Assembly: GCF_038592985.1 (NCBI RefSeq)
Contig: NZ_CP151951.1
Location: 363,001 to 427,000 of the forward strand
Direction: 5' to 3'
Length of the DNA stretch: 64,000 nt
Source of the DNA: Paenibacillus sp. FSL R10-2782
GTDB taxonomy: Bacteria > Bacillota > Bacilli > Paenibacillales > Paenibacillaceae
Part shown: piece by piece, positions 35,044-43,775 of the stretch
How the letters are laid out: every line of letters begins with the position of its first letter
Numbering within the stretch: position 1 is the first letter of the stretch
The notes under the pieces: model-generated
Database searches by the model: none
The model's input: the letters and a program-made list of their open reading frames with translations, nothing else
What the model was told of the DNA's origin: nothing
Made by a program: the position numbers and the translations under genes

Positions 35044-37479
35044 ATGAAGCAATTATTTTTTCGTAAAGTAACAGCAACTTCTTTGGCGGCTGCGTTGCTG
35101 TTGCCTGCCTCCTTTGCAGGAGCCGAACAAACACTCAATCTGGACACAGATGGGATTCAAGCTGCGGGGCAGGTTACCCTTCAGGGTCAAAGCCAGGGGG
35201 ACATTTCCATTCAAAACAAAAAGACCGTATCATTTAAAGAAACTTCCGTACATGATCCATCCATTCTGAAAGTGAACGATACATTTTATATTTTTGGCTC
35301 TCATTTGGCGGCTGCCAAGTCCAAGGACCTCATGAATTGGGATACGATTGCCACAGGAGTAGCGAATGGTAATGTATTGATTCCCAACGTCAAAGAGGAA
35401 TTAAAAGAAGCGCTGGATTGGGCCCAGACAGACACGCTGTGGGCAGCGGATGTTATTCAACTGGCCGATGGGAAGTTTTACATGTACTACAACGCCTGCA
35501 AGGGGGACTCCCCGCGTTCAGCAATGGGTCTAGCAGTTGCAGATAAAATTGAAGGTCCTTATAAGAATAAAGGCATTTTCCTGAAATCCGGCATGTGGGG
35601 CCAACCGGGTGAGGATGGGCTGATCTATGACGCAACCAAGCATCCGAATGTCGTAGACCCGGACACTTTTTATGATAAGAACGGCAAGCTGTGGATGGTA
35701 TACGGTTCCTACTCAGGAGGTATTTTTATTTTAGAAATGGATGGGAAAACGGGCAAACCACTGCCCGGACAAGGATATGGGAAAAAGCTGACAGGCGGTA
35801 ACCATGCCCGTATGGAGGGGCCGTACATACAGTACAGTCCGCAAACCGATTATTACTATTTGTTCCTGTCCTATGGTGGATTATCGGCAGATGGGGGATA
35901 CAACCTTCGTGTGGCTCGATCCAAAACACCGGATGGTCCTTTTTACGATGCTGAGGGTAACGACATGATCAAAGTCAAGGCGAACCCTGACAAGCCTCTT
36001 TTTGATGACGCTTCCATTGAGCCATACGGTGTCAAGCTGATAGGTAACTATCTGATTCCAAGGGAAGTCGGCGATCCGGGTACAGGACTGGGTACAGGCT
36101 ATGTTTCACCGGGACATAACTCGGCTTATTATGATCCCAAGACGAAGAGGCATTTTCTGATTTTCCACTCCCGTTTTCCTGGCAGAGGCGAGCAGTTTGA
36201 AGTGCGGGTACATGAAATGTTCATGAACGCTGACGGTTGGCCCGTAGTTGCTCCTTATCGTTATTCGGGAGATGAGGATTCACTGAAAAAGTTATCGGAA
36301 AAGGATGTCCTCGGTACGTATTCGTATGTAAATCACGGGAAAGAAATTTCGGCCAATATTAAGCAAGCCCTGACCGTCAGTTTGGATAGCGGCGGCAAAC
36401 TGTCCGGCGGAGCGAACGGTACATGGAAGCTTGGCACAGGTAACCAACTGGAGATTACGGCGAATGGTACGAAGTACAAAGGTGTGTTCCTGCGGCATCT
36501 TGATCCAGATACGGGCACCAAGACGCTTGCTTTCACTGCGCTATCCTCCAAGGGTGTTGCGGTATGGGGTACGCTAAAGCCTGAACTAAAGGCGAGCAAG
36601 ATTGTGGCTGCTGTGCAGAAGGATCTGAGTCTGGGCGATTTGAGCAACGTTTTTTATAATCTGACGCTGCCTACTCAAGCTACACAAGATACCACCATTT
36701 CGTGGGAGTCCTCACGTCCCGAGAACATTTCCGTGACAGGTGAAGTGTACCGTCCGGAGGTGGGTTCCCAGCCTGCAACGGTCACATTGACAGCGACCAT
36801 TAAAAAAGACAGAGCAACAGCGAAGAAAAGCTTTATAGCCACGGTTCCCGAGCAGGCTCAGGGTCCGCAGCTCGCGCACTATTCATGGAGTGAGGATCAA
36901 GGGACAACGGTCGTGGACAGCACATACAACAACTATGATGGCAAGACATTTGGGGGAGCCACATGGAACAAGGAAGGGAAGTCCGGAGGAGCTCTTGTTT
37001 TGAACGGCAAGGATGGTTACGTGCTGCTACCGGGTATGGTAACGGATGCCGAGGACTTTACGTTTTCCGCGTGGGTAAACTGGAAGGGTGGTGCAGCCTG
37101 GCAGCGGATTTTTGACTTTGGAAATGGGCAGATCCGACATATGTTTCTGACTCCATCCCAAGGAAGCGGAGTGCTACAGTTTACGATCCATGAAGGTACG
37201 GATCAAAGCCTGCTTTCCAAAGCACCGCTGCCATTGAACCAATGGACGCATGTAGCGGTTACACTGGAGGGGAATACCGGGAAGCTGTATGTAAACGGTG
37301 AAGAGGTAGCTGTTAATGATAGCGTTACCTTTAACCCGAGAGAGCTGTTGACGAGTGAGGCTTATCTCGGTAAAAGCCGCTTTACTGCCGATGCTAACTT
37401 TAATGGCAGTCTGGATGAGGTTCAATTGTATAATAAAGCGCTAACAAAAGAAGAAATTAAAGCATTATCGGAGCTGTGA
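35044..37479 (+). CDS. Secreted GH43 arabinan endo-1,5-alpha-L-arabinanase with C-terminal LamG domain
   Basis: An 811-residue exported enzyme. Residues 1-28 are a signal peptide (ATSLAAALLLPASFAGA). The GH43 five-bladed propeller covers about 60-400: VHDPSILKVNDTFYIFGS (base Asp), HPNVVDPDTFYDKNGKLWMVYGS, and the acid Glu in ARMEGPYI. A lipocalin-like arabinanase C-domain follows (about 415-520), then an Ig-like linker (WESSRPENISVTGEVYRP) and a LamG/concanavalin-like domain (about 610-805, DGYVLLPGMVTDAEDFTFSAWV). It would attack plant arabinan outside the cell. AGAGAGGAG precedes the ATG by eight bases. A cre box and the long palindrome lie upstream. Confidence 0.92.
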   Translation: MKQLFFRKVTATSLAAALLLPASFAGAEQTLNLDTDGIQAAGQVTLQGQSQGDISIQNKKTVSFKETSVHDPSILKVNDTFYIFGSHLAAAKSKDLMNWDTIATGVANGNVLIPNVKEELKEALDWAQTDTLWAADVIQLADGKFYMYYNACKGDSPRSAMGLAVADKIEGPYKNKGIFLKSGMWGQPGEDGLIYDATKHPNVVDPDTFYDKNGKLWMVYGSYSGGIFILEMDGKTGKPLPGQGYGKKLTGGNHARMEGPYIQYSPQTDYYYLFLSYGGLSADGGYNLRVARSKTPDGPFYDAEGNDMIKVKANPDKPLFDDASIEPYGVKLIGNYLIPREVGDPGTGLGTGYVSPGHNSAYYDPKTKRHFLIFHSRFPGRGEQFEVRVHEMFMNADGWPVVAPYRYSGDEDSLKKLSEKDVLGTYSYVNHGKEISANIKQALTVSLDSGGKLSGGANGTWKLGTGNQLEITANGTKYKGVFLRHLDPDTGTKTLAFTALSSKGVAVWGTLKPELKASKIVAAVQKDLSLGDLSNVFYNLTLPTQATQDTTISWESSRPENISVTGEVYRPEVGSQPATVTLTATIKKDRATAKKSFIATVPEQAQGPQLAHYSWSEDQGTTVVDSTYNNYDGKTFGGATWNKEGKSGGALVLNGKDGYVLLPGMVTDAEDFTFSAWVNWKGGAAWQRIFDFGNGQIRHMFLTPSQGSGVLQFTIHEGTDQSLLSKAPLPLNQWTHVAVTLEGNTGKLYVNGEEVAVNDSVTFNPRELLTSEAYLGKSRFTADANFNGSLDEVQLYNKALTKEEIKALSEL

Positions 37480-37509
37480 TTTTGATGGAGTGATATGGGC
37501 ACATAAGAC

Positions 37510-37546
37510 GCAGGAGACGAATTTTTTTAGAAAGTTCGTCTCCTGC
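37510..37546 (+). terminator. Terminator-like hairpin after the arabinanase gene
   Basis: GCAGGAGACGAA and TTCGTCTCCTGC form a perfect 12-bp stem with a T-rich loop. A clear T run after the stem is missing. Confidence 0.6.
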
Positions 37547-37711
37547 TCAATGTGTTGTATATTTATTTTTCGTTTACTGGTATAATAAGAAGTAACTGTG
37601 GATATAATGATTGAAGTAGGCGTTGATGACTGACTTTCGCCTAACGAATAACAGCATAGACGCATAAGATTGAGGACAAGAGCATCCTTCATAATTTAAA
37701 TTCACCAGTGC

Positions 37712-37740
37712 TTGCGTTTTCAATACACTTATGGTAATAT
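37712..37740 (+). promoter_or_regulatory. Promoter of the cold-shock gene
   Basis: TTGCGT (37712-37717) and TAATAT (37735-37740) are spaced by 17 bp, giving a probable sigma-A promoter and a 5' leader of about 130 bases. Confidence 0.6.
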
Positions 37741-37770
37741 GAGTATATTGAAATTGTGACCCGAGATTCG

Positions 37771-37820
37771 CATATTGTAGAGGGTTATTGTTTTAGGTTG
37801 AAATAACCTTGTGCAATATG
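37771..37820 (+). promoter_or_regulatory. Structured 5' leader of the cold-shock gene
   Basis: CATATTG/CAATATG (outer) and GGTTATT/AATAACC (inner) form a two-part hairpin in the leader between the promoter and the ribosome site. csp genes usually have long leaders that change fold with temperature; this is a candidate for that. Confidence 0.55.
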
Positions 37821-37876
37821 TGAATTTTTATTTGTAAAAAATAAAGGTCATATAAATATATTTTGGAGGTAATTCC

Positions 37877-38077
37877 ATGCAAACAGGTACAGTTAAATGG
37901 TTTAACGCAGAAAAAGGTTTCGGTTTCATCGAGGTTGAAGGTGGAAGCGACGTATTCGTACACTTCTCCGCAATCCAAGGCGACGGCTTCAAATCTTTGG
38001 ACGAAGGCCAACGCGTAGAATTCAACGTAGTTGAAGGAAACCGTGGACCACAAGCTGAGAACGTTGTAAAACTGTAA
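37877..38077 (+). CDS. Cold-shock protein (CspA/CspB family)
   Basis: A 66-residue OB-fold RNA/ssDNA-binding protein with both RNP motifs: KGFGFIEV and VFVHFSAI. It acts as an RNA chaperone at low temperature. GGAGG lies about eight bases before the ATG. Its leader is long and structured, and a strong terminator follows before the YdjO-like gene. Confidence 0.97.
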   Translation: MQTGTVKWFNAEKGFGFIEVEGGSDVFVHFSAIQGDGFKSLDEGQRVEFNVVEGNRGPQAENVVKL

Positions 38078-38099
38078 TTTAAAATTACAGCCTACTTCA

Positions 38100-38136
38100 G
38101 ATGCCCCGAACATAGCGTTTGGGGCATTTGTTTTTA
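38100..38136 (+). terminator. Intrinsic terminator of the cold-shock gene
   Basis: ATGCCCCGAAC and GTTTGGGGCAT pair around a five-base loop and run into TTGTTTTT. Confidence 0.88.
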
Positions 38137-38208
38137 TCTGTTCACAAGGCCGTTTTTGAACTGATTACATCTTATCGCTTTATAAATCATGAAGAAAGAG
38201 GGATGTTT

Positions 38209-38424
38209 ATGTACAATTCACGGAAAAAGCCAATGGATGAGATTCCTGAGGAAATTACAACTGTCTGGAATTGCGCCAGCGATACGTGCAACGGATGGAT
38301 GCGGGATAACTTCGCTTTTTCTGTCGAGCCGACATGCCCCATTTGCGGTTCTGCCATGGTAAAGGGCGAGAAAAAGCTGGCCGTTTTGAATAATACGAGC
38401 TTTAATCATACCAAGCAATCCTAA
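38209..38424 (+). CDS. ydjO: YdjO-like cold-inducible zinc-ribbon protein
   Basis: About 71 residues with two cysteine pairs: TTVWNCASDTCNGWMRDNF and PTCPICGSAMVKGEKKL. The layout (C-x4-C and C-x2-C around WMRDNFA) matches B. subtilis YdjO, a small cold-inducible protein of unknown function that probably binds zinc. ATG 38209 is chosen because AAAGAGGG lies six bases upstream; ATG 38203 would add two residues. It follows a cold-shock gene, which fits shared cold expression. Confidence 0.9.
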   Translation: MYNSRKKPMDEIPEEITTVWNCASDTCNGWMRDNFAFSVEPTCPICGSAMVKGEKKLAVLNNTSFNHTKQS

Positions 38425-38447
38425 TTGGATATATGTTTGTAGTGAAG

Positions 38448-38487
38448 GATGCCCCATAGCCGCTAACGGCGCTGAGGCGTCTTTTTT
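38448..38487 (+). terminator. Intrinsic terminator of the YdjO-like gene
   Basis: GATGCC...GGCGTC encloses a GCCG-CTAA-CGGC inner hairpin and is followed by TTTTTTG. Confidence 0.8.
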
Positions 38488-38527
38488 GTTTTTTGGAGTT
38501 GCTCCAATGAATGTCCTAGGTCTTCGA

Positions 38528-39190
38528 TTATGGCATGGGGGAAGGTTGAGATAGTATGCTCAGTAAGGTGGAATTAAATTCGGGGAGTGCATCGTAGAAT
38601 ACAGCATGACCGCTTCGTTCAAAAGGAATAAGCCTCGATCCTGCAATTCCTTTTTGGGTTTCCACAGCCAGCGGGAAAGGGCAGACCTGATCAAGCTTCC
38701 CGTGTAAAATCCAGGTAGGTACACGGATATGCGTAAGTTCCTTGCGTAAATCAGAATCACGTAGTGAATATAAAGTGAAGGCCATACGGTGTACAGAGGA
38801 TGCAAAGCCTTGGTCACGTATCCAGTCTCCAAAGCTCTGGCTGACGGGGTTGGCAAACAATAGTTCGCCAAATGAAGTGACCAATTGTGGTCGATCTGTA
38901 TAGGCTTGCTTGATGAGCTTATCCACCTCCGTGACCGGAGTGCCTTGAGGAAAGTCGCTGGATGGAGTGAAACGGGGCGTAGCTGCTCCAAGAAGAATAA
39001 GCTGAGTAACTCCAAATTCCCGAAGATCTACCTGAATACAGCGATACCCGTAGGAAGGCAGCAGAGCTACCTGATATTCATACATTCGATGATCCAGCGG
39101 CCAGCCATGCACCATCAGAACGGGGATGCCCTCCCCTGTATCTTCTACATACAGCTTGATGCCACGTTCCGCCTCAACATAATATCCCAT
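38528..39190 (-). pseudogene. Alpha/beta hydrolase with internal in-frame deletion (nucleophile lost)
   Basis: The frame is intact over about 220 residues, but it is shorter than the ~270-280 residues of the family. The start (VLMVHGWPLDHRMYEYQVALL) and the end (catalytic Asp in HGKLDQVCPFP and His in RSGHAVFYD) are normal. In the middle, YRCIQVDLREFG jumps straight to VTQLILLGAATPRFTP, so the segment that should contain GxSxG (about 55-65 residues) is missing. The protein cannot use the normal catalytic triad. ATG 39190 has AAAGGGGTGA upstream. It may be a pseudogene or a non-catalytic protein. Confidence 0.8.
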
Positions 39191-39377
39191 TGCGATCACC
39201 CCTTTAGAGTCACGAAAATTCGTTCCTTCTCACATATATGTAGCTGGTGCTTAGCTCATTCGAAAAAGGGATGTAGCAGTCACGATCTGTACATATTGAT
39301 TTGTTAAAAAATGTATGTCATCCCGCATAGCGATAAGATATAATGATGGGATGAAATAGCAACGGGAGAGTGGAACC

Positions 39378-39707
39378 ATGACAGCATCAAAAACTTTAAA
39401 ATGGATTACAGGCGGTTTAGAGCTATTTTTAGCTATTCCTGTTTTGGGCGGATTCATCGTCTTAAACTCTGCGTATACCGTATTGTTTTCTATGATGATT
39501 TTCCATATCGTTACGTTAGTGCTATCGGTGGTAAACAAGGAGGCCTATTATGGATCTATCTTAGGGATCGTGACCTCTGTCGTCGGATGGATTCCATTCG
39601 TGGGTTGGCTGATGCATTTGCTTTCAGGTATATTTTTGATGATTACAGCAGCTCAACAGCCGCGTTATCAAGATCGCAACTCCTATGATGACTATTATCG
39701 TTACTAA
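39378..39707 (+). CDS. Small multi-helix membrane protein, unknown
   Basis: A 109-residue protein with three to four hydrophobic segments (LELFLAIPVLGGFIVLNSAYTVLFSMMIFHIVTLVLSV and GWIPFVGWLMHLLSGIFLMITA) and a Tyr/Asp-rich cytoplasmic tail (DRNSYDDYYRY). GGGAGAGTGG precedes the ATG. Similar small proteins occur in Paenibacillus and Bacillus; function is unknown. Confidence 0.75.
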   Translation: MTASKTLKWITGGLELFLAIPVLGGFIVLNSAYTVLFSMMIFHIVTLVLSVVNKEAYYGSILGIVTSVVGWIPFVGWLMHLLSGIFLMITAAQQPRYQDRNSYDDYYRY

Positions 39708-39732
39708 GTTTCGTGTGACGATCCAATGAACC

Positions 39733-39762
39733 AAGATCCTGATGAACAAGGATCTTTTTTTG
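39733..39762 (+). terminator. Intrinsic terminator
   Basis: AAGATCC and GGATCTT pair around TGATGAACAA and run into a T7 tract. It separates the small membrane protein gene from the convergent acetyltransferase. Confidence 0.85.
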
Positions 39763-39768
39763 GTTTTT

Positions 39769-40314
39769 TTATTTAGTAAATCTACCCATGATGACGGTGT
39801 TGTAGTACCTGCCATCCGAAAGAAGCTTATCGTTTTTTAATATACCTTCGACTTCAAATCCATGCTTTTTATAGAGTTCAATGGCTTTGATATTTGTTTC
39901 CAAAACTTGAAGGGTCATTTTCTTGATATGATTGGAGTCAGCCCAGGAAATGGACGTTCTTAAAAGGTTGGCTCCTATTCCATATCCCCAGTAATCTTTT
40001 AATATGCAGACGCCAAATTCTACTTTATGAGCAAATCTGCTGAGAGCATAACCTTCACACCTGGAAAAACCGACAATTTTATCATGAACTACCGCAACTA
40101 AAAACAGGTTTCTGTTGTTTTGTGTATCCGTTTCAATGAGCTTCTCAAAGCCCGGTGTATCTATGTACGCCTCTCCCTTTTCCCGGTCTAAATTCTCCGT
40201 CTCCCCATCAATCAGCAATCGAATTTCAGACAAATTTCCGGCATCCTGTTTTAAGGCAGCTCTGATCGTATAGGTCATGCCCTTCACATTAAACTCCTGT
40301 GGATTCATTTTCAT
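39769..40314 (-). CDS. GNAT-family N-acetyltransferase
   Basis: About 181 residues of the RimI/RimJ-like GNAT fold: YTIRAALKQDAGNLSEI at the start, FGVCILKDYWGYGIGANLLRTSISWA with the acetyl-CoA loop (W-G-Y-G-I-G), then LQVLETNIKAIELYKKHGFEVEG, a classic GNAT end. It transfers acetyl from acetyl-CoA to an unknown amine. ATG 40314 is chosen because AAGGAG lies six bases upstream; the frame is open to 40350. Confidence 0.88.
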   Translation of the reverse strand: MKMNPQEFNVKGMTYTIRAALKQDAGNLSEIRLLIDGETENLDREKGEAYIDTPGFEKLIETDTQNNRNLFLVAVVHDKIVGFSRCEGYALSRFAHKVEFGVCILKDYWGYGIGANLLRTSISWADSNHIKKMTLQVLETNIKAIELYKKHGFEVEGILKNDKLLSDGRYYNTVIMGRFTK

Positions 40315-40407
40315 TGTAGACTCCTTGTGTTGAAACCGGATTTTGGACATTCTCCACTTGCTATCTCTCGATCATCTTAGTTTATCACATCTGGTCTGAG
40401 GTACACG

Positions 40408-40461
40408 AACCCAAAGCCTGTCCCTTGCTGCTGTATGGCAGCAGAGGACAGGCTTTGGGTT
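40408..40461. terminator. Long hairpin between the GNAT gene and the secreted protein gene
   Basis: AACCCAAAGCCTGTCC (40408-40423) and GGACAGGCTTTGGGTT (40446-40461) are exact 16-bp complements, with an inner GCTGCTG/CAGCAG stem. TTTTCC follows on the + strand but no T run on the minus strand, where both flanking genes lie. It may end the transcript of the minus-strand gene at 40522 or be a stray palindrome. Confidence 0.55.
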
Positions 40462-40521
40462 TTCCGATCCGTACAGGGAAGCCGGATGGAGATTTATTTA
40501 CATGCAGTGGCTATTGTCTGG

Positions 40522-41067
40522 TTACTTCTTCTTAGCGGGGGTTTTAGCTGCATCTGTTTTAGCAGGAGCCTTGCCTGAATCTGCTTGATCTCCGTTTACT
40601 GGCGGCTTGGACGGCTTAACACCATTCACCATATCTGTGATCATTTCCTTCAGATTAGAGATACGCTGGTTATGCTCGGCGGCTGTAATCTTGCCGTTTT
40701 GTTTTTCCGTAGACAGTTTTGCCTTCATATCAGAAACAAGCGCATCAATAACAGAATCTACGCTTACGCCTTGTGCTTTAGCAATTGCTGCGAGTGTCTT
40801 GCCTGATTTCAATTGTGTATTCAACTCGCTGGAGGACAAATTCAATACTTTCAAAAGAGCTTTGTTCTCAGCAAAATTTCCTCCTACGCTGGCAGGGCCT
40901 TTAGCGTCGCCGGGGTTACCTTTAGGTGCCTGTGTTTTGTCTGCAATTGGAGCCTTCTCAGGTGTAGTTGAAGCAGCATAGGCCGCGCCAGTGGAGTAAA
41001 GCGCTCCACCTCCTAAAAATGCCAATGCCATCGTTCCTGCCAAAATCGTTTTTTTGGTGTTCTTCAT
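40522..41067 (-). CDS. Secreted Lys/Ala-rich protein, unknown; paralog of the protein at 27936
   Basis: About 181 residues with a signal peptide (ILAGTMALAFLGGGALYSTGAAYAA), a Pro/Lys/Gly linker, a helical domain (LLKVLNLSSSELNTQLKSGKTLAAIAKAQGVSVDSVIDALVSD and then KAKLSTEKQNGKITAAEHNQ) and a Lys/Ala-rich C-tail (KTDAAKTPAKKK). The central domain aligns with the protein coded at 27936-28334. ATG 41067 or ATG 41073 may be the start; AAAGGTGG favours the inner one. No known function. Confidence 0.78.
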   Translation of the reverse strand: MKNTKKTILAGTMALAFLGGGALYSTGAAYAASTTPEKAPIADKTQAPKGNPGDAKGPASVGGNFAENKALLKVLNLSSSELNTQLKSGKTLAAIAKAQGVSVDSVIDALVSDMKAKLSTEKQNGKITAAEHNQRISNLKEMITDMVNGVKPSKPPVNGDQADSGKAPAKTDAAKTPAKKK

Positions 41068-41281
41068 CTTCATTTTCCACCTTTCGGTTAGGGTATGTTA
41101 GGTACGAGATTTATCATAAGATATGAACTTGAATGCTGTCTGAGCGCAAGCTGAGCATTTGCTGAATAGGTTTTGGACGGCATGACTAAAATGTTAACTA
41201 AAAATATACTTGTGTTACGTGTATTAAGTGATATAATACACTATATGCACGATAGCTGCAGCGGATTAGGGGGAAACACCC

Positions 41282-41695
41282 ATGGAAGAGCAAAGGGTTG
41301 GCTCGCTTCGCTTTTTAATTGATTTTAGCCAGCCATTATATGAACAAATTTTAAATCAAGTACGAAGCTCCATTGCCAAAGGGGAGATTGAAATGGGAAG
41401 CAAGATGCCATCCGTTCGTGATCTGGCACAGGAATTGCGTATGAATCCGAATACTGTGATGCGGGCGTATCAGGAGCTGGAGCGGGACGGACTGACCGAG
41501 AAGCGGCGCGGCTTGGGAACCTATGTTACGTCGTCCAGTGAGCGGGTAGACAGCTTTCGGGAACAACTGGCCCTGACGTATATAGATCAGTTCCTGGGAC
41601 AGATGAGCAGTCTGGGGCTGTCATGGGAGGAGGTACAGCGGTATATAGGAAGCAAACAGAACGGGAATGAAGGGGAAGGAGGCAAAAAGGCATGA
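41282..41695 (+). CDS. GntR-family regulator, YtrA subfamily
   Basis: A 137-residue protein with a GntR winged helix (PLYEQILNQVRSSIAKGEIEMGSKMPSVRDLAQELRMNPNTVMRAYQELERDGL) and a very short C-terminal dimer helix, as in the YtrA group that controls adjacent ABC exporters. Its stop overlaps the start of the ATPase gene (ATGA). GGGGGAAA stands ahead of the ATG. It likely represses its own operon. Confidence 0.92.
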   Translation: MEEQRVGSLRFLIDFSQPLYEQILNQVRSSIAKGEIEMGSKMPSVRDLAQELRMNPNTVMRAYQELERDGLTEKRRGLGTYVTSSSERVDSFREQLALTYIDQFLGQMSSLGLSWEEVQRYIGSKQNGNEGEGGKKA

Positions 41696-42405
41696 CGGAA
41701 TCTATTGTGGTTGCGAATCATATCACGAAGCAATATGGCAGTAAAAAAGCGCTGGATCAATTGGAGGTCGTTATTCCTGCGGGCCGCATTGTAGGGGTGC
41801 TTGGCCCCAATGGCTGCGGTAAATCCAGCTTTTTTCGGGCGATCACCGGGTTAATTCGACCAGATGGAGGCAGTCTTGAGGTGCTGGGGCAAAAACCCGG
41901 CTGGGAAACCAACCGCGGCATATCCTACCTGCCTGACCGGGCGCGCTGGTACCCCAATCATACGGTGCAGCAGACACTGGAGTGGGGCCAGTCCTTTTTG
42001 CCTGGCTTCAATATGAAGGATGCGCACAAGCTTGCTGATCATATGGACGTGGAGCTGGAGTTGAAAATGTCCGGGTTGAGCCGCGGGCAGGAGGCACGGG
42101 TGCTGCTGATTCTGTGTCTGGCGCGTGAGGTTCCGCTTATGATTCTGGATGAACCGTTTGCCGGCATCGATGTCCTTTCCAGAGAAGCAATCGTGGCTGG
42201 TATTATTGATTATTTGGAGGATCGGCAGCAATCCATACTCATGAGTACGCATGATATTCAGGAAGTGGAAGGCTTGTTTGATTACACGGTGATGATGGAC
42301 CACGGACGGGTGATATGGTCCGGCGACTCGGATGATCTACGTGGAGAGCATGGGTCTTTGAATCAGGTGTTCCGCAATTTGTACAAAAAGGAGTGGAAGG
42401 CGTGA
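41692..42405 (+). CDS. ABC transporter ATP-binding protein (YtrB-like)
   Basis: A 237-residue ATPase with Walker A (GPNGCGKSSF), signature LSRGQEARV, Walker B (PLMILDEPF) and the switch His (STHDIQEVE). The signature is LSRGQ rather than LSGGQ, common in the YtrB/EcsA-type exporter group. It overlaps the regulator upstream (ATGA) and the permease downstream (GTGA), so the three genes are translated together. It works with the next protein as an exporter or signalling ABC system. Confidence 0.92.
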   Translation: MTESIVVANHITKQYGSKKALDQLEVVIPAGRIVGVLGPNGCGKSSFFRAITGLIRPDGGSLEVLGQKPGWETNRGISYLPDRARWYPNHTVQQTLEWGQSFLPGFNMKDAHKLADHMDVELELKMSGLSRGQEARVLLILCLAREVPLMILDEPFAGIDVLSREAIVAGIIDYLEDRQQSILMSTHDIQEVEGLFDYTVMMDHGRVIWSGDSDDLRGEHGSLNQVFRNLYKKEWKA

Positions 42406-43169
42406 ATTCATCAGGGCTGTTCAAAGATTTAATACGCCATGAATTTCGGAATAAAGGAAGCTGGAGAAAGCAGGGTGGGCATCGTCTGCCCAGATCGTGG
42501 AGGCTCGTTTATTTCTCACTATTTCTAATTGCGGCGTTCGCTATTTCCTCGTACTTCGCGCTTCACAACCAGCTCGAACTGACGAGGCTGTGGTACGTCA
42601 CTCTGGGCTTGCCGTACATGATCATTTTCATGGGTGTGGGAAGTCTGAGAAGAGAATGGGAAAATGACACCTACGGATGGTGGCTGACTCTTCCCTATCC
42701 GCGTATGTGGCTGATTAGTGCCAAATGGATTGCTGCTATTTTACAAGCCATGGTCGTGACATTGTTCCTGTTTGTTGTAGGTTCTCTGTATGCGCTGTTC
42801 ATCTCATCAACCATCCAGCCTTATACGTTTGCAGATGCAGCGTCCTTTATTATTGCCGGATTGAACTGGTTTGTGATGATTATCGCGTTCACTCCGTTCG
42901 TTATTGCGCTTGGTCTGCTGGCAGTTAGTACAAAATTCAGCACATGGAGACCGATTAGTCCAATTCTCTGGATTGTGCTGATGGGTGGCGGGAGTGTCTT
43001 TTATTGGTCAGGCGATCAGGGGCTTTATGAGCAATTTGACCATGTTCAGACAGGACAATGGTTTCCTTTTACTTGGCATTTCCCGGTTGCGGTGTTGATC
43101 AGTTGGTTGGCTGCATATGCATTAATCCGGCTGAACGCTTATTTGCTGGAGAAGAAACTGTCGGTTTAG
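42402..43169 (+). CDS. ABC transporter permease (YtrC/ABC-2 type)
   Basis: About 255 residues with six hydrophobic segments (YFSLFLIAAFAISSYFAL, LGLPYMIIFMGVGSL, AILQAMVVTLFLFVVGSLYALF, AGLNWFVMIIAFTPFVIALGLLAV and others). GTG 42402 overlaps the ATPase stop codon and has AAAGGAG eight bases upstream. It is the membrane half of the exporter. Substrate unknown; the YtrA-type systems often respond to cell-wall-acting agents. Confidence 0.83.
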   Translation: MNSSGLFKDLIRHEFRNKGSWRKQGGHRLPRSWRLVYFSLFLIAAFAISSYFALHNQLELTRLWYVTLGLPYMIIFMGVGSLRREWENDTYGWWLTLPYPRMWLISAKWIAAILQAMVVTLFLFVVGSLYALFISSTIQPYTFADAASFIIAGLNWFVMIIAFTPFVIALGLLAVSTKFSTWRPISPILWIVLMGGGSVFYWSGDQGLYEQFDHVQTGQWFPFTWHFPVAVLISWLAAYALIRLNAYLLEKKLSV

Positions 43170-43212
43170 CATCGTCTCAAATAACATGATATATTAGGAA
43201 AGGAATTTCACC

Positions 43213-43698
43213 ATGACGACGATATTCATCTATGCATTGCTGGCTGTTTTGGTGGGGCTGATGATCTGGTTGAGAACCAAAAGACGAGGGGGGCCGGTAA
43301 AAGGAAACGGAGTCCGCCTTTTGCTTCCCTTGTTTATCGCATTCCCACTCATGATGATGTCTGTGTACCAATTGATGTATATTCCCGGCCAAACGCATGC
43401 GCTTCCCGCCTTTTGGGAGCTGCTGGCTGCCGGGCTGTTAGGTGCGGTGTTTGGTTACGTCATTCTGTTGCATACGGCATATGAAAGACGGGACGACGGA
43501 CACATTTATCCCAAGCCGAACAAATACTTTAAATACATTATTATTGCCATTATTTTGATACGCGTCGTGTTGACCCAGTATCTTAGCAGCTTGGGTACGA
43601 CCGAGATTAGTCTATTGGCGATTACGATGGCGCTTGTCTATATTTCCATCTGGCGAATTGGGAGCTTTATCAAGTTTAGGAGGATTTTATTAGTATAA
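43213..43698 (+). CDS. CcdC-like membrane protein (DUF1453 family)
   Basis: A 161-residue protein with four to five membrane segments and the family stretch LLHTAYERRDDGHIYPKPNKYFKYIIIAIILIRVVLTQYL. It resembles B. subtilis CcdC, coded next to cytochrome c maturation genes though not essential for it. Here it follows the exporter operon by 43 bp with AGGAAAGG before ATG 43213, so it may be the last gene of that unit. Confidence 0.8.
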   Translation: MTTIFIYALLAVLVGLMIWLRTKRRGGPVKGNGVRLLLPLFIAFPLMMMSVYQLMYIPGQTHALPAFWELLAAGLLGAVFGYVILLHTAYERRDDGHIYPKPNKYFKYIIIAIILIRVVLTQYLSSLGTTEISLLAITMALVYISIWRIGSFIKFRRILLV

Positions 43699-43714
43699 AA
43701 GGTATAAATAGTGT

Positions 43715-43775
43715 AAAGAAGCGGGCATTCTGTTCAAAAGCGTTCATTCGCTTGGTGATAAAACCCGTTTCTTTG
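43715..43775 (+). terminator. Hairpin terminator after the CcdC-like gene
   Basis: AAAGAAGCGGG at about 43715-43725 pairs with CCCGTTTCTTT at 43764-43774; the loop contains a further AAGCG...CGCTT hairpin. The T tract is part of the stem. Confidence 0.55.
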
